Below, one piece after another: positions 1 through 8,716 of a DNA stretch of 64,000 bases. The position numbers and the translations under genes are program-made. Origin of the DNA: CAZWSX01 sp964636985 (GTDB lineage Bacteria > Planctomycetota > Planctomycetia > Pirellulales > Pirellulaceae); NCBI GenBank assembly GCA_964636985.1, contig CAZWSX010000011.1:124001-188000 (forward strand), given 5' to 3'. The notes beneath the pieces were generated by a model. It saw nothing but the letters and a program-made list of their open reading frames with translations. It was not told where the DNA came from and made no database searches. The number at the start of each line of letters is the position of its first letter. Position 1 is the stretch's first letter.

Positions 1-437
1 GTCGTAATCAGGCTCGCCGCGCGTCGATTGAATTCTTCAGGCCAGGGGGACCAGATGCTTTGCGTGCGAAGCCCCGCCTCGACGTGCACGAACGGAATCC
101 GCCGGTAGAAGGCTGCGAGAGCGCCTGCGAACGTGCTGGTGGTATCGCCTTGAGCAACCACGCAACTAGGCGAGTGAGCGATAATCGTATGATCAAGCCG
201 CTCGATTAGTTTGCTCGTGAGAGCCGCGAGCGACTGCCCGGGGCTCATGACTTCCAGATCAATGTCGGGCCGCAAACCGAAATAGTTCGCGACCGGTTCG
301 ACCATCTCTTTGTGTTGGCCCGTAAAGCACACGATCGGCGCAACATCGGTCCGGCCCTGCGCGGCCCGAATGACCGGAGCCATCTTGATGGCCTCCGGCC
401 GCGTACCTAATACCAATAGAGGCCGCAAACTAGCCAT
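1..437 (-). CDS. wecB: UDP-N-acetylglucosamine 2-epimerase (WecB family), C-terminus outside window
   Basis: Partial gene: about 145 N-terminal residues are present and the rest lies beyond position 1. The start reads MASLRPLLVLGTRPEAIKMA, the signature N-terminus of hydrolysing and non-hydrolysing UDP-GlcNAc 2-epimerases, followed by FTGQHKEM, a VVAQGDTTST stretch and VHVEAGLRT, all typical of the family. The enzyme interconverts UDP-GlcNAc-type and UDP-ManNAc-type sugars in the cytoplasm. The ATG at 437 overlaps the stop of the upstream deacetylase by 8 nt (ATGGCTAG), so the two are probably translationally coupled at the end of the polysaccharide operon. Because the operon also has WbpB/WbpD/WbpE-like genes, the substrate could be a diacetamido uronic acid (WbpI role) rather than plain UDP-GlcNAc; the visible part cannot separate these. 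Confidence 0.9.
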   Translation of the reverse strand, partial: MASLRPLLVLGTRPEAIKMAPVIRAAQGRTDVAPIVCFTGQHKEMVEPVANYFGLRPDIDLEVMSPGQSLAALTSKLIERLDHTIIAHSPSCVVAQGDTTSTFAGALAAFYRRIPFVHVEAGLRTQSIWSPWPEEFNRRAASLIT

Positions 438-1464
438 GCGAGGTTGATTCCATCATGGAATGATCGGTGCGATTGGACTGGGATGGCGAGCTTGGAACTG
501 CAATCTCACGGAGTCGCCGCGAATGACAAACGGCGGCATGCTGCTTCATCGGGACAATCTGCCGACCTGCGGCCAGCATCTCGAGCGATGCGGCAACCAG
601 GTCGACCTTCCGCTGCGCGTCGACGCGCATCGCGGGGAAAAAGTCGAGTCCGACGTTGTCGTCGCGTCCCAGAAAGTCGAGCGGGTGCAGCAAGATCGAC
701 GGTTCAACCCCGCCCAGCGAGCAAAGCGTCAGGGCCAGCCGAAAATAGGCCAGCGCGGCCGCTTGAGAGTATTGCTGCAAATAGAGCAGGTAGCTCAAGT
801 GAATCGGAGCTTTCACAAACGGCATCGTGGTAACGGGAATCTCCAACAACCGTTGTCCGCCGTCGCGCCAGTAATAAGGGCCGACGGGGCGAAGACCTTC
901 GGCCACTGAGCCAAACAGCAGCTTGCGCTCCTTCTTCTGCTCTTTCGAGAGCCGCGAGGCCATGAAGTAGTACAAACGCGCGAGCGGACCAATGAAGGTC
1001 GGGAAGGTCGACGCGTCGTAGTCGTAGCCGTTCGTTGTAAGCCACCGCAGAACGCTGGTCGAAAAGCTGTAACCAGGCCCGCGGAAGCCCGTGGGAACGT
1101 AACCGGTCGTTTCGGCAATGGTATCGTGAGCCGATCGCAACTCGCGATCAAGCTTCTTGTCGTCGTACAGGTGCAGCCACGGTTCATGATGGAACGAGTG
1201 GTTGCCGATCTCGTGTCCGGCCTCCGCGATGGAACGCAGTACGTCGCGCGATTCGAGCCTTGCGGCGTCTTGGCCTACGACAAAGACGGTGATCTTCCAG
1301 CCGCGCGTCTTGAAGAACTCGAGAAACCTGGGGACGCACACTTCCAAGTACGACGGAAACTTTTCCCAGTCGGCATCGCCGTGGGTCTTCATGTACGACC
1401 AGCGGTTGTCCAAATCGAGCGACAGACTCGCCAAGCGTGGATTGGCTTCGGCGGTCGATGTCAC
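430..1464 (-). CDS. polysaccharide deacetylase (NodB homology domain)
   Basis: 344 residues from a GTG at 1464. NodB-fold motifs are visible: LSLDLDN near residues 14-20 (metal and catalytic aspartates D17/D19), GHEIGNHSFHH near 84-93 (the H-S-F-H metal motif), FRGPGYS near 127-133 and a late SILLHPLDFLG motif. The family removes N- or O-acetyl groups from polysaccharides, using a divalent metal. A longer frame opens at an ATG at 1503, but the GTG is preferred: it overlaps the upstream TGA as GTGA and is preceded by a perfect AGGAGG seven nucleotides away. Its 3' end overlaps the epimerase start. No signal peptide is seen, so it may act on a lipid-linked or cytoplasmic precursor; this is an inference. 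It resembles deacetylases of planctomycete exopolysaccharide/exosortase loci. Confidence 0.88.
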   Translation of the reverse strand: MTSTAEANPRLASLSLDLDNRWSYMKTHGDADWEKFPSYLEVCVPRFLEFFKTRGWKITVFVVGQDAARLESRDVLRSIAEAGHEIGNHSFHHEPWLHLYDDKKLDRELRSAHDTIAETTGYVPTGFRGPGYSFSTSVLRWLTTNGYDYDASTFPTFIGPLARLYYFMASRLSKEQKKERKLLFGSVAEGLRPVGPYYWRDGGQRLLEIPVTTMPFVKAPIHLSYLLYLQQYSQAAALAYFRLALTLCSLGGVEPSILLHPLDFLGRDDNVGLDFFPAMRVDAQRKVDLVAASLEMLAAGRQIVPMKQHAAVCHSRRLREIAVPSSPSQSNRTDHSMMESTSHG

Positions 1465-2834
1465 GTGGATGCCTCCTGGCGGCTGGTGGTAGGCGCGGGC
1501 CAATGTTCATGTTTCAGAATGATTGGCATGGCATCGGTGGCAAGCCGGACCGTCTCATTCACGTTCAACGTTCCGTCGGTAATTTGCGACGAATTAACGA
1601 TAAAAAGGCCCGGGAGGCTGGTAACGGTTTGCGGGGCGCGGGCCGAATAGTCCAGCGTCGGAACAGCCATCACCCGTCGAACGCGAGAGACTTGAAAGGC
1701 CTCGATATGGCCCTCTTCAAAGTGGGGATAGAACTTTCGCAGCGCCGCCACATACCGCGACCGGAGCATCTCGTCGGAGTCGTTGAAGCCTTGATCGTTC
1801 GACGGCAGATACCAGGGAAGATAGACCAGTGACCGCCCGCCGAACTCGCTACGGTCCACGAGGGCCGACATTTCAATCACAGCGGTAAACGGCGCTGGGT
1901 CGGTGATGTTGGTAACATAGTAGGGGCCTAGCGGTTTCTTAAGAAGGAGCGACGTACACACGATGCCCTGGTACTCGACGCCTTCTAGCCGTCCCTTTTC
2001 ATCAGCCGATAGTTCTGGGCACATGGCAGCTGCCGCTGTCGCAGGAGCTGTTACGATGACGTTGCTTCCGGCATGCGACGTTCCATCGGCGAGCTCCGCG
2101 CACCATGCAGGTCCGTCTTCAGTCTGCGATCGGCTGAGGGACTGTGCCTTCGCGTTGCACACCACATTCACGCCGTGCTTTTCGAGCAGTTTCTGCAGGC
2201 GATCGAGAATGACGGCGTAACCACCAGGAACGTAACCGAAGACTTCCTTTTTGGCTCCGCTCTTGCGAGCAGCGTACATCCGCTTGATGGTCGCCCAGAT
2301 AAACATCGCCGACGTTCGTCGGTAGTTCTCGCCCATCTTGGCCCGCAACAGCGGCAGCCAAATCTTGTCGACGACGGCGTTGCCCGACCATTTGCGGAGC
2401 CAGTCCTCGACCAGAATCGATTCGAGCGGTTTGCCGTTGTTGATGCGCGCCGCGCCGATGATTGTCGTCGCCAGTCGAAACTTCTGTAACAGCGACAATG
2501 GCGGAAACCGCAAGAATTCCCACGAACTCGACATCGAGTGGAACTTGCCGCCCACCAAAAAGCCCGTCTTGGTCTGCACCCACTTCAATTGGTCGTCAAG
2601 ATCAACTTCGGCGAGCAGCCCGCGTGTGTAGCTGTCGGAGGGAAGGATCACGTGGTAGTGGCGATCCCACGTGACGTCGCCAAGCTTCCAAGCGTCGGCC
2701 AAGCCGCCAAGTTGTGGTGCACTTTCGAGTAGCGTGACTTTGCGTCCCTGCTGCGCCAAACGAAGGGCTAGCGTCATGCCGAGCATTCCGCCCCCTACGA
2801 CCAACCAGCGATCAGCTACTTGAGATCGAGACAT
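1461..2834 (-). CDS. FAD-dependent oxidoreductase, amine oxidase/protoporphyrinogen-oxidase-like
   Basis: 457 residues. The N-terminus has a Rossmann FAD-binding motif (WLVVGGGMLGMTLALRLA, residues 10-27) with an acidic residue E37 at the end of beta-2 and GGLADAW, as in NAD(P)/FAD amine-oxidase-superfamily proteins. A C-terminal segment with IVNSSQ and LNVNETVRLA fits the usual FAD-contacting end. No signal peptide or membrane span is evident. Genes of this type sit in surface-polysaccharide loci, where some act as UDP-galactopyranose-mutase-like or protoporphyrinogen-oxidase-like enzymes; the exact reaction here is unknown. It follows the acyltransferase after 35 nt and overlaps the deacetylase by 4 nt, so it clearly belongs to the same transcription unit. 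Confidence 0.82.
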   Translation of the reverse strand: MSRSQVADRWLVVGGGMLGMTLALRLAQQGRKVTLLESAPQLGGLADAWKLGDVTWDRHYHVILPSDSYTRGLLAEVDLDDQLKWVQTKTGFLVGGKFHSMSSSWEFLRFPPLSLLQKFRLATTIIGAARINNGKPLESILVEDWLRKWSGNAVVDKIWLPLLRAKMGENYRRTSAMFIWATIKRMYAARKSGAKKEVFGYVPGGYAVILDRLQKLLEKHGVNVVCNAKAQSLSRSQTEDGPAWCAELADGTSHAGSNVIVTAPATAAAAMCPELSADEKGRLEGVEYQGIVCTSLLLKKPLGPYYVTNITDPAPFTAVIEMSALVDRSEFGGRSLVYLPWYLPSNDQGFNDSDEMLRSRYVAALRKFYPHFEEGHIEAFQVSRVRRVMAVPTLDYSARAPQTVTSLPGLFIVNSSQITDGTLNVNETVRLATDAMPIILKHEHWPAPTTSRQEAST

Positions 2835-2869
2835 GGCGGCCAGGGGATGGAAGGACGAAACGAGAACGA

Positions 2870-3493
2870 TCAGCCAAGCAATTCGGAAACGCTTGTTCCG
2901 CTAATTTCGTAGCTGCGCTGGCAAGCGGGACAAGGTACGCGGCGGGTGCCCGATTGGGTAACTTCGCCCGACCATCGTTCGACCACTTGCCCGCAACGGC
3001 AAACGCATCCAACACTTCGTGCCGGGTGCCCCAGTACGAGGTGGAAATCCGGGATCGACTTAGTGACGACCGTTCCCATCCCCACCATGGCAAAGCGTCC
3101 GATCGTCAGATCACAGCCAATCACGCAACCGGCACCGATGGTCGCACCTTCGCGGACCAAAGTCGGCAACGTGGTTTCGTCTGGATCGGAACCGCGCAGT
3201 TCGCTCAAGTCGGGCGTGGTCGCCCGCGGGAAGCGATCGTTGGTAAAGATCGTCCCCGCGCTGATCATCACGCCGGTCTCAATGGTCACCGCCGTGCAGA
3301 TGTAAACGTAGGCATTAAGCTTGCAGCGGTCGCCAATCTTCACACCGTAGGCGATGTAGGTCTTCTCGCCAACAATGCACTGTTGGCCGATCGTCGTATC
3401 GTGGCGGATGTGGACGTTATCCCAGACCGAGCTCCCTTCGCCGATCGAAACATTCGACTCCACGAGCGCCGTCGGATGGATTCGAGGCGCCAC
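2870..3493 (-). CDS. left-handed beta-helix acyltransferase, WbpD/WlbB-like
   Basis: 207 residues, GTG start two nucleotides after the upstream stop. Residues 5-150 are built of hexapeptide repeats ([IV]G-x4 units such as VSIGEGSSVW, TIGQQCIVG, VKIGDRCKL, ATIGAGCVIG, TIGRFAMVG), the left-handed beta-helix of acetyl-CoA-dependent acyltransferases. It ends with GHPARSVGCVCRCG followed by a C-P-A-C pair, a small cysteine tail often seen in WbpD/WlbB-type N-acetyltransferases. Those enzymes acetylate the 3-amino group of UDP-2-acetamido-3-amino uronic acids. The neighbours, a WbpB-like dehydrogenase and WbpE-like aminotransferase, supply exactly the two preceding steps, which supports this reading. 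Substrate assignment remains inference. Confidence 0.85.
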   Translation of the reverse strand: MAPRIHPTALVESNVSIGEGSSVWDNVHIRHDTTIGQQCIVGEKTYIAYGVKIGDRCKLNAYVYICTAVTIETGVMISAGTIFTNDRFPRATTPDLSELRGSDPDETTLPTLVREGATIGAGCVIGCDLTIGRFAMVGMGTVVTKSIPDFHLVLGHPARSVGCVCRCGQVVERWSGEVTQSGTRRVPCPACQRSYEISGTSVSELLG

Positions 3494-3495
3494 GG

Positions 3496-4527
3496 TTAGC
3501 TACCCACCGCGACGCGTTTGCGAGCGGCCGACGAAATGCGCTTCGGCACGGCCCGCCACGATTCGCCTCGCAACGCCTGGTAGGCCGTATCGATCACTTC
3601 GACCGATGCGAAGGCGTCTTCCAGGCTGACCGTGAAATCAGCCTCGCCGCGAACGCCCTTCACAAAGTTTTCCATCACGTTCTGAAAGGCTTCAATTTTG
3701 TCGTAGCCGCGGCCGTAGGTGGTCCATTCCTTATCGCTTTGGCGGCGGAACTTCGATTCCTTCCAGCCAACACAGATCGTCCCTTCCGATCCGTAAATGC
3801 TCACGAAGTGGGGCAACTCCTTGTGGATGCTCCACGACAGGTCGACCGTCCCCATCACGCCTGATTTGCTGCGGGCAAAGAGCCGAACCGTGTCTTCGAC
3901 GGGGATCGGCTGCACGCGAAGCCCCTCCACAGCTTGAATTTCATCGAGCGGCCCAATCAAGTACCGCATGATGTCGACCGAGTGCGTGCCGTTATCGATC
4001 AGCACACCGCCGCCGCTGACGGCGGGATTGCTGTTCCAACGTTGCGTCATGTCGACGCGCGAAGTGAAAACGTTTTCGAACAGGATCGGCTTGCCGATCG
4101 TTCCGGCCTGGATCAACTCGCGGGCCTTAATAATGTCAGGCGTGCAGCGGAACTTCGATGCCATCGTAAGCTTCGCAGGGGCCGATGCCGCAGCTTCCAG
4201 CAGCTTCTCAGCGTCGATAAGCCCTGGCGCCAGCGGCTTTTCACACAGCACGTGAATTCCACGATCCAGCAAGTCGAGCGACCAATCGACGTGCGTCGAC
4301 GGCGGCGTGCAAACAATGGCGCCGTCGGGCGAACCAAACTCGGTTAGCGCATCGATGTCGGAGAAGGTTTGGCAACCGGCAACTTGCGCTAGCGCGCCAG
4401 CCGCTTCCGGACGGATGTCCATCACGCCCACCAGCTTGACGTGGGGCATGCGGGCGATGGCGTCAACGTAGGTCCGGGCAATCGCCCCGGCACCGATCAA
4501 AACAAAGCGAAAAGGCTCGTTCGTCAC
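3496..4527 (-). CDS. Gfo/Idh/MocA oxidoreductase, WbpB/WlbA-like
   Basis: 343 residues, GTG start. The N-terminal Rossmann fold has VLIGAGAIARTY (residues 9-20) for NAD(P), and CEKPLAPG around 95-102 carries the EKP motif with the catalytic-site lysine typical of the family. The C-terminal alpha/beta domain has GGGVLIDNGTHSVDIMRYL, the usual substrate-side helix with the D-x3-H pattern. In polysaccharide clusters, WbpB/WlbA members oxidise C3 of UDP-GlcNAcA to give the keto sugar used by the next aminotransferase. It lies 25 nt after the aminotransferase gene and 2 nt before the acyltransferase gene. General family membership is certain; the UDP-uronate substrate is inferred from context. Confidence 0.88.
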   Translation of the reverse strand: MTNEPFRFVLIGAGAIARTYVDAIARMPHVKLVGVMDIRPEAAGALAQVAGCQTFSDIDALTEFGSPDGAIVCTPPSTHVDWSLDLLDRGIHVLCEKPLAPGLIDAEKLLEAAASAPAKLTMASKFRCTPDIIKARELIQAGTIGKPILFENVFTSRVDMTQRWNSNPAVSGGGVLIDNGTHSVDIMRYLIGPLDEIQAVEGLRVQPIPVEDTVRLFARSKSGVMGTVDLSWSIHKELPHFVSIYGSEGTICVGWKESKFRRQSDKEWTTYGRGYDKIEAFQNVMENFVKGVRGEADFTVSLEDAFASVEVIDTAYQALRGESWRAVPKRISSAARKRVAVGS

Positions 4528-4552
4528 AAGTCAGTCCCTTCAAAGTTAACGC

Positions 4553-5788
4553 TTAGGCGCTGGTCGCCAGGAGCTCGTTCACCGCGTTGCGGAGGTGGCC
4601 CGCGATGTATTCGACGTGTTCGGTTTCGTAACGCTCGTTCCACGGAAGGACGAGCACGCTTTCCAAAGCGGCAAAGGTTCCCGGGAAGCGCTCCCGGGAA
4701 TAGTCGACCGCTTCAGGCCGAGCCAGAGTGAACGGGAAACGGCTCTCGCCAAAAGTGCGTTGCTTGGTGAAGATCTCGCACTGGAACGCCGGCTTTTGAA
4801 TGTACCGAGGAGCACACGCAATGCCCGCGGCCTTCAGTTTGGCACCCAAGGCGACCGAACCGCCGGGGATCACCTTCGAATCGACGTGGGGGCAATACTT
4901 CCAGTAAGTGTGTCGGTCGCCCTTGGCGGGTCGAGGCAAGTGGATCCCGGGCAAACCTTCGAGCAGGTCCGAGAGCCGATCGGCCATCTCGGTGCGGCGC
5001 TCGGCCGACCACTTCAGCTTCTCGAGCTGCGCGACCGCGACGGCGCCTTGAAGTTCCGTCATCCGATAATTAAGGGCCAGGAAGTAGTGGTCCGGGTTCT
5101 TATCGCCGTAACCCCAGGCCTTGTTGACGAACAGGAACACGCGACGGGCGTAGTCGGCGTTGTCCGAGACGACGAGGCCTCCCTCGCCTGTCGTGATGTG
5201 TTTGCCTTGCTGGAGGCTAAAACAGCCAATATCGCCCCAAGTTCCAACGTAGCGCCCCGCGTGCATCGCCAGGAAGGATTGCGAGCAGTCCTCGATCACC
5301 GGAATGTTGCGAGCTTTGGCGACCGCCATGATTTCCGTCATGTTGCACGGATTGCCGAACAGCGGCGTGGCGATGATCGCTTTGGTTTTGGGGCTGATCA
5401 CCGCTTCGATCGTCTTGGCCGTCACGTTGCAGGTGAGCGGATCGACGTCGGCGAAAACCGGAATGGCGCCTTGATACAAGATGGGGGTGAGTGCCCCCAT
5501 ATCCGTGATGCTCGTCGTGATGATCTCATCGCCGGGCTCAGGGTCGATTGCAGCGATGGCGCAGTGGATCGCACCGCTTCCCGAGGCGGCGGCATGGCAG
5601 GCCTTCGATCCCAGGATGCTGGCGAAGCCTTGCTCCAAACGTTTGACGAAAGCACCCTTGGTGCTGGTGAGTGTGCCAGTTCGCAGCGCTTCGGTGACCG
5701 CGACGATCTCTTCATCGCCCAGCGTTCGTCCGGTGGAGTCTTGATCAGAAGGAAGGGTTATCACCCTAGATGGAGCCACACTCGACAT
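4553..5788 (-). CDS. DegT/DnrJ/EryC1/StrS-family sugar aminotransferase
   Basis: 411 residues with a clear AGGAGA ribosome-binding site 9 nt before the ATG. It is a PLP-dependent fold-type I aminotransferase: GSGAIHCAI near 71-79 contacts cofactor phosphate, VIEDCSQS near 164-171 holds the aspartate that pairs with the pyridine nitrogen, and SLQQGKHITTGEGG has the Schiff-base lysine K196. The QGKH context, rather than the more common F-S/T-x-x-K, is seen in several sub-branches. The family transfers an amino group to keto nucleotide sugars. As first gene of a six-gene run with a 3-dehydrogenase, acyltransferase and 2-epimerase, it plausibly makes the 3-amino sugar (WbpE role). It is preceded by a 318-nt leader, so it probably has its own promoter. 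Confidence 0.9.
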   Translation of the reverse strand: MSSVAPSRVITLPSDQDSTGRTLGDEEIVAVTEALRTGTLTSTKGAFVKRLEQGFASILGSKACHAAASGSGAIHCAIAAIDPEPGDEIITTSITDMGALTPILYQGAIPVFADVDPLTCNVTAKTIEAVISPKTKAIIATPLFGNPCNMTEIMAVAKARNIPVIEDCSQSFLAMHAGRYVGTWGDIGCFSLQQGKHITTGEGGLVVSDNADYARRVFLFVNKAWGYGDKNPDHYFLALNYRMTELQGAVAVAQLEKLKWSAERRTEMADRLSDLLEGLPGIHLPRPAKGDRHTYWKYCPHVDSKVIPGGSVALGAKLKAAGIACAPRYIQKPAFQCEIFTKQRTFGESRFPFTLARPEAVDYSRERFPGTFAALESVLVLPWNERYETEHVEYIAGHLRNAVNELLATSA

Positions 5789-6106
5789 GAAACCAACTCT
5801 CCTATTGGCGATTTATGAGACACTTTGATCGCCAGCCGATCATCACTGATGTGTGTCTTGTTCGATGACCCTACACGGTGGTGCAAGGCCGCAAAGCCAG
5901 CGTCAGTTACCTATCTTATTTGCGGTTATTTCAAAGCCCACCAAAAAACAGGCAACCCATCGCGAATGTGGCCAATCATTCGTCATGATTGTAGCGAATG
6001 CCTGCGATACTCAAGTATGTAACTTGCTATTCTGCGCAAGTTGTTCGGACACCCGCACGAAGCCGTGACGTGGCTCGATGTGGTGATAGTGGAAAGACAG
6101 AAGCCG
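5789..6106. other. 318-nt gap between glycosyltransferase and aminotransferase genes
   Basis: No convincing coding region is seen on either strand. The stretch is less GC-rich than its neighbours and should contain the promoter and 5' leader of the aminotransferase operon on the minus strand; the only firm element is the AGGAGA ribosome-binding site just upstream of 5788. A GCAAAGCC box on the plus strand was considered as a riboswitch fragment and rejected. Confidence 0.5.
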
Positions 6107-6940
6107 TTAGCGAGGCTTTCGGGGAGAGGCGAAGCCTGAGAGCGCATCGCAGCACCGGAGCGCGACGGCCTTGCTGAGAAACGCCAGGTGTTGGCGAGCG
6201 GTTCGCAGAACTTTGAGTTTGCTGTGTCCCACGACACGGCTGGAGAGTCGCGCGGGAAACTCCACGATGGTTCCGCCCGCTCGGTCGACTTTCCAAAGCA
6301 ATTCGGTCACGCCGACAAAACCGGGGCTTGTCAGTTTCATCTTCTCGACGGCCGACTTGCGATAGATCCGGCAGCAGCTGGTGTAGGTCGCCAGCTTTTG
6401 CTGGAAAGCGAGCCGGTAGAGCGTCGAAGCGAACTTCGAAATGCGCAGCCGCCAAGGCGGCACGGCTACCACTTCGCCGTCTTTGTGATAGGGAGAGGCT
6501 GTCACAGCCGCAACGTCGTCGGTCATGTGCGACAACATCGCGACCATGATCGCCGGATCGTACGTGCAATCCGCATCCAAAACTCCAACCAACTCGGCAG
6601 AGGCCTCCGAGATGCCAGTCATCATGGCAGCTGCGAGACCCCGATTTTGCCCGTGCTTCAAGATGCGTACGCGATGCAATTCCGACGAAAGCGTCGTGAT
6701 CTCCTGAAAGGTTGCGTCGGTGCTTCCATCGTCGACAAAGAGAACTTCCAAGCCGCCGTGGAGCGATTGCTCAAGGGAAAGCAAACGATCGACCAGCGGC
6801 GCGATTCCTCCTTCTTCGTTGAAGCAGGGGACGACGACACTGAGCACGAGGGGCTTCGCCGTAGTCCCAGCGGCGACTACTTCTCCATTTGCGACTGGCT
6901 GTGCTGCGGTCAGTGCTACGGGAGTTGCGGGACTATTCAT
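6107..6940 (-). CDS. family 2 glycosyltransferase
   Basis: 277 residues from the ATG at 6940 (a GTG two codons upstream is also possible). It is a GT-A-fold family 2 transferase: SVVVPCFNEEGG near residues 34-45 begins the nucleotide-binding domain, FVDDGSTDATF follows, and GVLDADCTYDP carries the D-x-D that binds the metal and nucleotide diphosphate. The layout resembles dolichyl-phosphate mannosyltransferase/DPM1-like and undecaprenyl-phosphate glycosyltransferases but there are no C-terminal membrane helices, so it is likely a cytoplasmic or peripheral enzyme. It follows the Wzz-type gene after about 95 nt on the same strand, which suggests a role in building the lipid-linked polysaccharide. 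Sugar specificity is not deducible. Confidence 0.88.
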   Translation of the reverse strand: MNSPATPVALTAAQPVANGEVVAAGTTAKPLVLSVVVPCFNEEGGIAPLVDRLLSLEQSLHGGLEVLFVDDGSTDATFQEITTLSSELHRVRILKHGQNRGLAAAMMTGISEASAELVGVLDADCTYDPAIMVAMLSHMTDDVAAVTASPYHKDGEVVAVPPWRLRISKFASTLYRLAFQQKLATYTSCCRIYRKSAVEKMKLTSPGFVGVTELLWKVDRAGGTIVEFPARLSSRVVGHSKLKVLRTARQHLAFLSKAVALRCCDALSGFASPRKPR

Positions 6941-7036
6941 GAGCACATCGACAACGCGGTAGGCATCCAGGCTTGGTTGTTTCGCCAGCTTCTTCCTCTG
7001 CCGACTTCGTCCGGGAGAGGGCCACTGTACACGGCT

Positions 7037-8716
7037 TTAGCTAACGAGACGCCCCTCGCCTGGGGTCATATTGGCTCGAATCACATCGCCGAAGGTGACT
7101 TTGCCCTTCGACAGCCGAACGGTTGCAGACTCGCTGCCGAGCGGGATTTCCGTCGACATTCCGTTGGTCGCTCCATTCGTAGAGGTACCATTAGTGGACG
7201 ACTGAGCCAGCGCTATTTGGCGGGCAGCCTCTCGCTGGCGCTTCGCAAGTCGATTTTCCCCCCACACGGCAGTTCCGGCTCCGCCCAAAATTGCCAGAAT
7301 TCCTCCGACCGCCAGGTTGAGCATGATGTTCGGACTGGCGGGCGTTTGGTTCAGCGTCGGTTCCTGCTGGACGTTGATATTCGAGATCTTGCGTTCCTGC
7401 AATTCGCGATCAATACGGGTTTGCTCCAGGTTTTCCTGGTACTTCTTGTAAGCCACCTCGGCGATATCCCGCTCTCGCTCCCATTGCCGCAACTGCAGTT
7501 CCTGGTCGTTCATCCGTTTGATGCGTGCTCGGGCAGTCGCCAAATCGCCTTTCACGGTGTTGTATTGCGTCGTGAACGAAACCAACTGCGCCACCTTGTC
7601 GCGAAGATCGTGGGCCGACCGTTCCCGCCACTCGCTCAGTTTTCGCGTCACTTGCGGCTTCGGTGGCTCAAGCGCGACGGCCTTTTTGGCGTGCGCAATC
7701 TGATCGCGAACTTGCTGGACCTTCGGGTGATCTTCCTGATGGCTGGCGAGCAGCTTTTTCTCTTCGAGTTGCAGCTTGTAGAGCTCGGACAACATATCGT
7801 CCGAGGCCGTCTTCGGCAGATTGGTAACCACTTCCGATTCAAGCGTCTCGGGCATGGTTTGCAATTCTTGCTCGCGGCGCTTGATTTCGTCTTCCAGCGC
7901 CAGCTTCTGCGACAGGAGTTTCGCCGTCTCCGTTTCCAGCGTGCCAATCTGGGTAAGCTGGATCGCCCGTTGTTCCTGCAGCGAAGCCAGTCCATTCTCG
8001 GTTTTGAAGGTCCGGATCCGTTCGTCGAGGTCTGCGAGCTTCTTTTTGTGCAAGTCCGACTGATCGCTGAAAAACTGATTCGATCCTTCCACGCGGTGGA
8101 CTTCCAAGTGCTTCGACTTCGCCTGCTTGATGAGAGACGTTAGGACCTCGTGGGCGACTTCTTTGCTATACGACTGGTAGGAGATGTCGATGACGTTCGA
8201 GTTCTTGGTCGTTCGCACTTTCAGAAATTTGTCGAGCTTGTTTTCCGCCCGCTCCTCCATGCTGTAGATGCGGAACGGATTGAGATTGATCGCGTTCAGA
8301 ATCTCAATCTTCGAGAGCGTTTCACGCAGCGTTCCGTTCCCCAGGATCTTTCGCGGAGTCACTTCCTCGACAACCTTTTTCAGCACTTCGTCGCTTTTGA
8401 GGATCTCGAAGAACGAGTTCATTTCGCTTTCGCGCGTATCGCCAAGCGATACGTACTGGCCGGTCGTCGCCGTGGGGTCGAGAGCCACGCTCTCGCGCCC
8501 AAGCCGAACGTAAAGCTGGGCAGTCGATTCGAACTTCGGCTCCGAGGTTGCCGTCGCAACAAGCGTCAGGACACCAATCACGGCCGCAACGAGCAGGCTT
8601 TTCCACTTATGGCGCATCACCAGCCCGACAGGGTCGATCGGGGGAGCATTTTCACGCTCGTTCAAGTCGCGCTCAGGTAATTCGCGTTCGACCAGGCTTT
8701 CCATGGCGCACACCAT
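7037..8716 (-). CDS. Wzz/GumC-type polysaccharide chain-length determinant
   Basis: 559 residues. A hydrophobic segment at about 40-58 follows a short cytoplasmic N-terminus, then a Wzz-like extracytoplasmic domain (FESTAQLYVRLG), a long charged coiled coil from about 195 to 440 rich in K/E/Q heptads, and a second hydrophobic segment near 470-490 (NIMLNLAVGGILAILGGAG) preceded by a proline-containing PASPNI motif typical of PCP-2 proteins. The C-terminal tail has no Walker motifs, so it lacks a fused BY-kinase domain. Such proteins set polysaccharide chain length and support export at the inner membrane. It is probably the first gene of the polysaccharide locus. ATG at 8704 is an alternative start; neither has a strong ribosome-binding site. 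Confidence 0.85.
   Translation of the reverse strand: MVCAMESLVERELPERDLNERENAPPIDPVGLVMRHKWKSLLVAAVIGVLTLVATATSEPKFESTAQLYVRLGRESVALDPTATTGQYVSLGDTRESEMNSFFEILKSDEVLKKVVEEVTPRKILGNGTLRETLSKIEILNAINLNPFRIYSMEERAENKLDKFLKVRTTKNSNVIDISYQSYSKEVAHEVLTSLIKQAKSKHLEVHRVEGSNQFFSDQSDLHKKKLADLDERIRTFKTENGLASLQEQRAIQLTQIGTLETETAKLLSQKLALEDEIKRREQELQTMPETLESEVVTNLPKTASDDMLSELYKLQLEEKKLLASHQEDHPKVQQVRDQIAHAKKAVALEPPKPQVTRKLSEWRERSAHDLRDKVAQLVSFTTQYNTVKGDLATARARIKRMNDQELQLRQWERERDIAEVAYKKYQENLEQTRIDRELQERKISNINVQQEPTLNQTPASPNIMLNLAVGGILAILGGAGTAVWGENRLAKRQREAARQIALAQSSTNGTSTNGATNGMSTEIPLGSESATVRLSKGKVTFGDVIRANMTPGEGRLVS

Noticed and set aside
4595..5818. 407-codon open frame on the plus strand
   Set aside because: Antisense to the DegT-family aminotransferase; no motif and no ribosome-binding site.
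5875..5910. GCAAAGCC box on the plus strand, similar to part of the c-di-GMP (GEMM) riboswitch
   Set aside because: The long P2 hairpin with GAAA loop, the second receptor stem and the closing P1 helix cannot be built, and no plus-strand gene follows.
6188..8143. 651-codon open frame on the plus strand
   Set aside because: It is antisense to the chain-length and glycosyltransferase genes, which have clear family motifs; the frame has none and results from GC-rich codon use.
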